Of a stretch of DNA of 64,000 nucleotides, positions 57,745-64,000 are shown piece by piece (the stretch's first letter is position 1; each line of letters opens with the position of its first letter). The position numbers were made by a program, and so were the translations under genes. This stretch comes from Adiantum capillus-veneris (lineage: Eukaryota > Streptophyta > Polypodiopsida > Polypodiales > Pteridaceae). Location: positions 71,431,299 to 71,495,298 of the forward strand of contig CM043952.1 of the NCBI GenBank assembly GCA_014529385.2, read 5' to 3'. The notes beneath the pieces are model-generated. The model did no database searches. It was not told the origin of the DNA and saw only the letters and a program-made list of their open reading frames with translations.

Positions 57745-60700
57745 AGCTCAAAAATGGCTGAAATGAGCGTCGCAATAGAGAGTCCACATCGTGGTTGGGA
57801 GAGGAAGGTATGTAGGGAGAGCTCATGGCTGAATATATGGGGAAAAGAGGACCTAATGTGGTCAAAAGCTGAGCACTCAAGTAGTGTGTGGTACTCACTC
57901 TCTCGCACTTGACGAGGGCATAAGGTGCAAAGTCGATGACACTCCTCGCCAGTGCCCCAACGTCCTGTCTCGCAGCGTAGAGAATGGGAGCTAAGACGAA
58001 TGGAGGCAATGGTGCGGATCGCACTCAACGGGATGGGCTCAAGGATGTAGGAATGGGTTCGGTTACCTCGTTCCGAGAAGAAGAGAGATTTGTAGTTTGG
58101 GGCAACGTGTGTGGTGTAATGGCTGAAGCGAGAACCTCCGGATTTCTCCCAAGCCATGATACATTGGCGTTGTAAGAAGGACTCATTAACTTGGGAGTCG
58201 ATCGACGCATCCTTGACCAAGTGACATGCATCCCATCTTCCAAACCATTTCTTGATATCAAGCATCCACCCCGAACTTAGTATTTTGCTCTTGCATGTCT
58301 TTTGAACCTTTTGACTTGCTTCATATGCGATTCTAGGAAGTCGATGCAAAGGGCTACGTTGTGTCTTACGCATGTACTCCACAACCCTTTCCATGCCCAA
58401 GATCTCAATGGGAAGCGATCCGGACTCAAGAAGTAAGAGCATGTAGGGTGTTTGTGTCTTGACTTGGAGAAAGTTGGTGAGAAAACGCTTTTGGACATTC
58501 TCAAAATCTTTCCAAGTAGACTTCCCGATGCTTCCACCCCACACCTCCACTCCATAAAGAAGCACCGGTGTCACCAATGTGTCAAAGAGGTACTTTTTGA
58601 GAGCCCAACACTTGATCTCTCCTGCATTGCACATGTTCTCAAATGCATAATAAGCCCTCTTTCCGGCTTCCAAGCGACGCATTGCACAATCCTTCCATTT
58701 ATGATTGGATGGAACCTCAAGGCCAAGGTACTTGAAGTGATCTACCACTTCATGTTTCTCACTGTTGTATACAATGCGTGGATTTTCGTCATTGAGGGTC
58801 TTTACAAGCATAACCTTGGTTTTGGATCCATTCACGATCAGCCCGCTATGTAGGCAAAAGCGTTCCAAGACACTCATAAGCTTTTGTGCATCTTCTAAGG
58901 TATGTGCCAAGAGCACTACATCATCGGCATAAAGCAAAAGCATGATCACCGCATTTCCAATCTTAACCTCTTCTATGCCTTCTTGCTGCATAAAATCAAG
59001 AACCATGTATTCCAATTCATCAATGAGTAGCCCAAAGAGGGTTGGGGAAAGTGGGCATCCTTGTTTGACACCAATAGTGCTTGCAAAAAATTCTGAAATT
59101 CCATCTCCCATACGTAATCGACATATCACTTTTTGGTAGATGCGAAAGACTGCATGCATAAATTCTCTCGGCACTTGAAGGCTTTGCATACGTCTCCAAA
59201 GATTTCCTCGGGGTACCATGTCAAAAGCTTTCTTGAAATCCACAAAGCAACAATACAACTTTTTTCCTTTCAATCGAGACGCTTCCATAAGAACTCGAAG
59301 AGTGACAAGCTGATCAATAGTGCTATGATGCTTTCGAAAACCTGCTTGGCCAAGCGCACGTTTGCCATTCTTTTCAGCCCATTCACTTATCCTCATCTCC
59401 ATGATACATCCAAATAACTTTGCCATCAAAGAACCAACCATTATAGTGCGATAGTTGTTCACATTGTTTACATCTCCTCCTTTGTGCAAAGGTTTGATCC
59501 AATTTGCACTCCAATCATGAGGCATGCCATACTGAAGTGCAAGGTTAAACATATCGCATATCCAATATCGTGTTTTCTTGCTTGTCCATTTAATCATTTC
59601 AGCCTTGACACCTTGAAGGTCACCTGCCTTGCGAGTAGCAAGTTTCTCAAGCGCGCGGCATACATCTTCAATGGTAAAGAAGGGAGACATAAATGGAAGG
59701 GAGCTACAACCCTCCATCTTATCAACATTGGGTTGCTCATAGAGGTTCTTACAATGCATATACATATCCTCAAGAGTCAAGTCACCAAAGCTCTCAACGC
59801 GCTTGCCTTTTAGATTTTGCCAAAACTTGCCACATGCATGTGCTTTCTCTTGTGCTAAAAGAAGTTGTTTTTCGACTTCCCACCTTCTCCTCTTCTTTTG
59901 AACAAGTGCTTTGTATGTGTGTGAACATTCCAAGTAAACTTCCTTGTCTTTGATTGCATCCAATCTTAGCAAGTGTTTTCGGGCTTGACTACATTCCATG
60001 TCAAACCATTTCTTCTTGGTGCTACCCTTCTTAGACCTTTTGCAAGACATGTGTTTCACCGAAAAGCATTCCTTCGCACAAGAGAAAATTACTTCTTTGA
60101 AAACTTTCCACTTGCATTCTAATGTTGGGCTCCCTTGATGCTCTATCATGCCTAACATTTGGTCCACCATATCAGCATATATAATTGCTCGTTTGAAGTC
60201 TAGACGTAGGTACAAATGATTCACATCATGATTGGAGGCTACATGCTCGGTCCGTTTACCACACTTGAGGTCAATACATAACATCCTATGATCCGATTCC
60301 GGATTCCATTCACCAAGTGTAAAGCTTTGTATGCATTCTAAAGTGGCTTCTGAGAACAACATATAGTCAATCACGCTAGCACCATTGTGCTTTCTACATG
60401 TAAAGTCATTGGTGCCTTGCCATAGAGATACACCATTTGCAATGAGCATTCCGGTACTATTGCACATATGTAGAAGTGACTTTCCATAGTGATCCACTTC
60501 TTTTGCATCATTAGAACTTCGATTATACATGTATGAGTCATCCACTCTTCTTGATACATGCGGAATGTCAACTTGTTGTGTGTCGTGTTGTAACATATTT
60601 GTGCGAGCATTCATGTCTCCAAAAACAATGACTTCACCTTGATCCTTGTAATGAGCAATGTCTTCCTCTAGTTCAGCAAAGGGCTGACCTCTATCCATAT

Positions 60701-61088
60701 TCAAGCGAGCATAAAAGTTGGAGTCATAGTGAGGAATGTAGCAGCCGGCCACAAACATGACTTGACCATTTGGTGGGCTGATTTTCAGCCATAAGTAGCG
60801 TTTATACTTATCTTCTTTGACAATGGAAACATCTTTCAAACCCTTTTTGGTCATACATGCTACGCCTCCTTGGCCTCTTCGTTGCTTTGCATTTTTGGCC
60901 CACATCAAAGAATGTACATCGTATTTGTCAAATCCAAGAATTCGTTGCGCATCATGCTCCCATGTTTCGACAAGAAGTATCACATCGGAGTCATTGGTAA
61001 GCTCATCAATGCCAATTCCCGCATTCCATGGATACCCGTTACAATTCCAAAAGCTTATTCGCAAGCGTGAGTTGGTCTCATAGATCAT
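57738..61088 (-). CDS. LINE A ORF2: endonuclease-reverse transcriptase (1116 aa, open)
   Basis: One open frame on the minus strand from ATG 61088. Endonuclease (residues about 8-240) with FWNCNGYPWN, VETWEHD, FGDMNARTN and the SDHR motif that completes the active site. RT (about 470-760) with FKKAFDMVPRGN, GVKQGCPLSPTLFGLL and catalytic LLYADDVVLLA. C-terminal zinc-binding motif CTLCPRQVRESEYHTLLEC. The product would nick target DNA and copy LINE RNA at that nick. The start lies 6 nt after the ORF1 stop, suggesting reinitiation. Only about a dozen C-terminal residues differ from LINE B, because the frame ends FELK at a fusion with the middle of LINE B. It might be active if an intact 3' end were supplied. 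Confidence 0.9.
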   Translation of the reverse strand: MIYETNSRLRISFWNCNGYPWNAGIGIDELTNDSDVILLVETWEHDAQRILGFDKYDVHSLMWAKNAKQRRGQGGVACMTKKGLKDVSIVKEDKYKRYLWLKISPPNGQVMFVAGCYIPHYDSNFYARLNMDRGQPFAELEEDIAHYKDQGEVIVFGDMNARTNMLQHDTQQVDIPHVSRRVDDSYMYNRSSNDAKEVDHYGKSLLHMCNSTGMLIANGVSLWQGTNDFTCRKHNGASVIDYMLFSEATLECIQSFTLGEWNPESDHRMLCIDLKCGKRTEHVASNHDVNHLYLRLDFKRAIIYADMVDQMLGMIEHQGSPTLECKWKVFKEVIFSCAKECFSVKHMSCKRSKKGSTKKKWFDMECSQARKHLLRLDAIKDKEVYLECSHTYKALVQKKRRRWEVEKQLLLAQEKAHACGKFWQNLKGKRVESFGDLTLEDMYMHCKNLYEQPNVDKMEGCSSLPFMSPFFTIEDVCRALEKLATRKAGDLQGVKAEMIKWTSKKTRYWICDMFNLALQYGMPHDWSANWIKPLHKGGDVNNVNNYRTIMVGSLMAKLFGCIMEMRISEWAEKNGKRALGQAGFRKHHSTIDQLVTLRVLMEASRLKGKKLYCCFVDFKKAFDMVPRGNLWRRMQSLQVPREFMHAVFRIYQKVICRLRMGDGISEFFASTIGVKQGCPLSPTLFGLLIDELEYMVLDFMQQEGIEEVKIGNAVIMLLLYADDVVLLAHTLEDAQKLMSVLERFCLHSGLIVNGSKTKVMLVKTLNDENPRIVYNSEKHEVVDHFKYLGLEVPSNHKWKDCAMRRLEAGKRAYYAFENMCNAGEIKCWALKKYLFDTLVTPVLLYGVEVWGGSIGKSTWKDFENVQKRFLTNFLQVKTQTPYMLLLLESGSLPIEILGMERVVEYMRKTQRSPLHRLPRIAYEASQKVQKTCKSKILSSGWMLDIKKWFGRWDACHLVKDASIDSQVNESFLQRQCIMAWEKSGGSRFSHYTTHVAPNYKSLFFSERGNRTHSYILEPIPLSAIRTIASIRLSSHSLRCETGRWGTGEECHRLCTLCPRQVRESEYHTLLECSAFDHIRSSFPHIFSHELSLHTFLSQPRCGLSIATLISAIFELK

Positions 61089-61094
61089 GTGTCC

Positions 61095-62027
61095 CTATTT
61101 GTTGGGTGGACTTGCATCCTCCTCAAGTGACTTTTCTTCTTGAGATGATACCTTAACCTTCTTGCTTCTTTCCTCGTATGCTTTGCGACGTACATTTTGT
61201 TGCATAAGAGTGCGATCCTCATATACATTACAACCCGTTCCTTTGAGGTAGATCCAACCATTGTCAAGGATGATCTTTCTCTTTACCTCATCAGCCATGG
61301 TACATACAATAGGTCTTTCTCCCGAGCGAGGGACTCCTTGTTTTCCAACTCGATGTGCACCATAAGCCATGATTCCTGACATGCCAAAGTGTGTAGCAAA
61401 AAACTCTTCAATAGCAACCGCAAGATATTGGGGTGTTTCCATGCTTTTCTCCTTGATTCCACGAATGACGATGTTCTTTGAGCGTTTTTGTTGTTCTTGC
61501 AATTCTTGAGTGTCCACATTCTCTACATTCTTTGCTTGGACAACGGCTTGCGTGATAGGAGATGTAGAAACCACATTATCCTTACATATATCAGCCCATG
61601 ATTTGGATGCATTTCTCATCTCACATACATCATGTCGTATTGTATCTATCGTTTCCTCTTTCAATACATGATCACTCTCAACTTTGCTCAAGCGCTCTTT
61701 CACTACATTCATGTCCACAAGAGAGCGTTTACATTCTTGAACTTCATTCTCAAGATGCATCAAGCGTGTTGTTTGCATTTCAAGAACCTTCTTGAGGTGC
61801 TCATTCTCCACAACGAGAACTCTTAAAGTACCATTCTCCATTGCAAGTGCGCGCAACTCTTCACCTTGCTTGTTGACGGTTTCTTGTAACGAGATCAAGT
61901 AAGCCATGATCATTGCTTCCGTTGTTGTAGACGATGTTGTTGGATTAGTATCCAAATTCCTTGGAGATTTTGCATCATTCTCCATGGCGAGTGTGGCTTT
62001 TCCACCCTTGCGAGTTTTGTCTGACAT
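61095..62027 (-). CDS. LINE A ORF1: L1-type RNA-binding protein (310 aa, open)
   Basis: The ATG at 62027 gives MSDKTRKGGKATLAM; an in-frame TTG lies 9 nt upstream, but ATG is the natural start and matches the LINE-P copy. Domain order: short basic N-terminus; long coiled coil (about residues 40-130, ISLQETVNKQGEELRALAM and RLMHLENEVQECKRSLVDM); RRM-like region starting RSKNIVIRGIKEKSMETPQ (about 188); C-terminal part AYGAHRVGKQGVPRSGERPIV and MADEVKRKIILDN. This is the layout of L1 ORF1p (Transposase_22), a nucleic-acid chaperone that trimerises through its coiled coil and coats LINE RNA. No CCHC knuckle, the usual plant L1 ORF1 feature, is present. It ends SPPNK. Confidence 0.85.
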   Translation of the reverse strand: MSDKTRKGGKATLAMENDAKSPRNLDTNPTTSSTTTEAMIMAYLISLQETVNKQGEELRALAMENGTLRVLVVENEHLKKVLEMQTTRLMHLENEVQECKRSLVDMNVVKERLSKVESDHVLKEETIDTIRHDVCEMRNASKSWADICKDNVVSTSPITQAVVQAKNVENVDTQELQEQQKRSKNIVIRGIKEKSMETPQYLAVAIEEFFATHFGMSGIMAYGAHRVGKQGVPRSGERPIVCTMADEVKRKIILDNGWIYLKGTGCNVYEDRTLMQQNVRRKAYEERSKKVKVSSQEEKSLEEDASPPNK

Positions 62028-62249
62028 TGCCTTCAAGTCGGCAACAAAAACGCAAAGTTTTGACAGTTTTTTCAGTTTTGAGATGCTGTTACAGCAAAGC
62101 CTTTCATTACACAGAAAAATTTTGTCTTTACATCAATGCGTAGAGGGCTTCGTGCTCTTCGATTGAGGCTATAGATCACCTAAATCGGAGTTCGGATGAG
62201 CAAGTTATGGTCAAAAGAGTGAACTGCTGCCTACTAGGTCAAAAAACGG
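62028..62249 (-). other. LINE A 5' untranslated region
   Basis: The ORF1-proximal part matches LINE-P 14437-14558. The outer part (62160-62245) has no counterpart there. The 5' border cannot be set, but a (TG)n tract begins at 62250. Confidence 0.55.
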
Positions 62250-62327
<78 letters not shown>

Positions 62328-63156
62328 ACGAGGGAGAGAAAGAGAGAGATAGAGGGAAATAGGGATAAGGAAAGAGAGAGAGTAGATAGAGAGGGAGAGA
62401 AAGAAAGGAATAGAAATAGAGAGAAAGAAAGAGAAAGAGATAAAGAGGGAAATAGGAATAGGGAAAGAGAGAGAGCAAATAGAGAGGGAGCGAAAGAGAG
62501 GAACATAGATAGAGAGAAAGAAAGAGAGATAGAGAAAGAGATAGAAAGAGGAAGAGAGAGAGAGGTAGAGAAAGAAAGAGAGATAGAGCGAGAGAGGGAA
62601 AGAGGGAGAGAAAGAGAGAGATAGAGGGAAATAGGGATAGGAAATGAGAGAGAGTAGATAGAGAGGGAGCGAAAGAGAGGAATAGAGATGGAGAGAAAGA
62701 AAGAGAGAGAGAGAGAAAGAGAGGGAGAGAGGGAAAGAGGGAGAGAAAGAGAGGGATAGAGGGAAAGAGGTAGAGAAAGAAAGAGAGACATAGAGAGGTA
62801 GAGAAAGAAAGAGAGAGATATAGAGGGAGAGATAGAGTGAGAGAGGGAAAGTGGGAGAGAAAGAGAGAGATAGAGGGAAATAGGGATAGGGAAAGAGAGA
62901 GAGCAGATAGAGAGGGAGAGAAAGAGAGGAATAGAGATAGAGAGAAAGAAAGGGAGAGAAGGAAAGAGAGAGAAAGATAAAGGGAGAGAGGGAGAGAAAG
63001 AGAGAGATAGAGGGAAATAGGGATAGGGAAAGAGAGAGAGTAGATAGAGAGGGAGAGAAAGAGAGAGATAGAGGGAAATAGGGATAGGGAAAGAGAGAGA
63101 GTAGATAGAGAGGGAGAGAAAGAGAGGAATAGAGATAGAGAGAAAGAGAGGGCGAG

Positions 63157-63222
<66 letters not shown>

Positions 63223-63240
63223 GCGGGAGGGAAAGAGGGA
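62250..63240. repeat. 1-kb (TG)n/(GA)n composite array
   Basis: Starts with (TG)n (62250-62287) and (GA)n (62288-62325), then a purine-rich minisatellite whose unit contains AGAGGGAAATAGGGATAGG and AGAGTAGATAGAGAGGGAG, repeated at least six times, and ends with a pure (GA)n of about 60 bp (63157-63219). The two ORFs of about 370 codons on the minus strand are artefacts of this composition. Confidence 0.9.
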
Positions 63241-63280
63241 GACAAAGAGAGAGAAAGCGAAGGGCAGCCCATCCCCAAGC

Positions 63281-63526
63281 TTGGAGGGTGTAGGTAGAAG
63301 ACAATGGGTTCCACCTGTAAAACATATGATCTATGTTTTGCAATAATGAGATGAAGCGGCTGCCTCAGTTTGTGAGGCCATTATAAGACATGGTGGATGT
63401 CCTTGGAGGGTGTAGGTAGAAGACAATGGGTTCCACCTATAAAACATGTTGATCTATGTTTTGCAATAATGAGATGAAGCGGCTGCCTCAGTTTGTGAGG
63501 CCATTCTAGGACATGGTGGATGTCCT
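63281..63526. repeat. Tandem duplication of 122 bp
   Basis: TTGGAGGGTGTAGGTAGAAG begins at 63281 and again at 63403; the two units match almost throughout, ending GACATGGTGGATGTCC. No gene is recognised in or around it. Confidence 0.85.
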
Positions 63527-64000
63527 TGGGGCGCTCTTGTGGACGTATGTGAAGCCCGAAAAAGTGGTACCCAAGTCCAAAGCCACCATGACCACCTGCC
63601 CAGACCTCCATGCCTTGGCAGAAGATGTCGTCCATGTTTGGCTTCTCATCTCTGAGAGTGCTTGCTTTACATGGAGGCGCAGACATGACTCCGGGATGGA
63701 GAGAGAGAGAGATAGAGTGAGAGAAATAGAAGTATTTATTGTATTACATTAGAATTGTAATGTTACGATCAATTGATCACTTAGATGTTGAATTTAGGTG
63801 CAGCCAACATAAAACAATGGCTACATTTACAACCTTAACATATATATGTGTGTACATATATATCTCTTTATGCATGTATGTAGGCACTAACTACGAGAGC
63901 ATAGCATCCGAAGGTTACACGCTTCCTCTTGGGTATAGTCCTTTTTTAATTGTGGCGTTGCGGTCATTGATCCACTCATGCATGGATTACCGCAATGTAC
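63527..64000. other. Unassigned right end of window
   Basis: A GC-richer stretch (63527-63700) has overlapping short ORFs on both strands but no family I recognise. It is followed by a short (GA)n and AT-rich DNA. Confidence 0.4.

Noticed and set aside
62211..63343. Two overlapping minus-strand ORFs of about 370 codons
   Set aside because: They consist of Ser/Leu/Phe/Pro and His/Thr repeats dictated by (TC)n and (AC)n sequence; open frames are expected by chance there.

Overview
This window reads as transposon-dense nuclear DNA from a land plant. The evidence is plant-type chromovirus (Ty3/gypsy) and Ty1/copia relics with initiator-Met-tRNA primer sites, CACTA (En/Spm) elements with plant DUF4218/DUF4216 and Transposase_24-like products, LINEs, and long (TC)n and (TG)n tracts. 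I see no convincing host gene, rRNA or tRNA. The LINE type, the second gypsy lineage and the unknown LTR-element protein make me think of a seed-free plant or a conifer rather than a typical angiosperm. That is inference and is not proven here.

Layout. 1-3359: chromovirus copy G1 (minus strand) next to a CACTA 5' gene fragment. 3360-7017: an LTR element, called U1 here, with a long protein unlike gag or pol. 7117-8898: pol of chromovirus G2. 9278-11875: an intact-ended non-autonomous copia-like element with internal satellite-like arrays. 11961-14436: G2 gag and LTR plus a second CACTA fragment. 14437-22430: a plus-strand LINE split by a half CACTA element (17646-20785). 22966-26137: chromovirus G3. 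26138-29896: chromovirus G4, split by a 1.8-kb insertion with a TTATT target duplication. 29898-31990: plus-strand chromovirus G6 (LTR, gag, protease). 32096-32590: microsatellites. 32665-32789: a CACTA terminus. 32790-36962: a decayed gypsy pol of a different lineage (H). 36963-43300: mostly non-coding, with copia and CACTA debris. 43307-44786: a second, inverted U copy. 44787-48900: chromovirus G5. 50013-54020: a nearly complete but broken CACTA transposase gene. 54656-62245: two LINEs in tandem, of which copy A has an open ORF1 and an almost complete open ORF2. 62250-63240: a 1-kb purine/pyrimidine composite array.

How the parts relate. The locus grew by nested insertion and by duplication. 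Positions 1-3359 repeat 8506-14436 apart from the copia-like insertion. The U copies are inverted about 37 kb apart and share an internal duplication. Chromovirus copies lie in tandem sharing single LTRs. Almost every coding region is broken. The exceptions are LINE A and, apart from one in-frame stop, the second CACTA gene at 18299-19608. The points most worth a second look are the U protein, a 183-bp intron-like segment present in some chromovirus LTRs and precisely absent from others, the copia-like carrier of a 172-bp array, and the LINE with an L1-type ORF1 and a (TATC)n tail.
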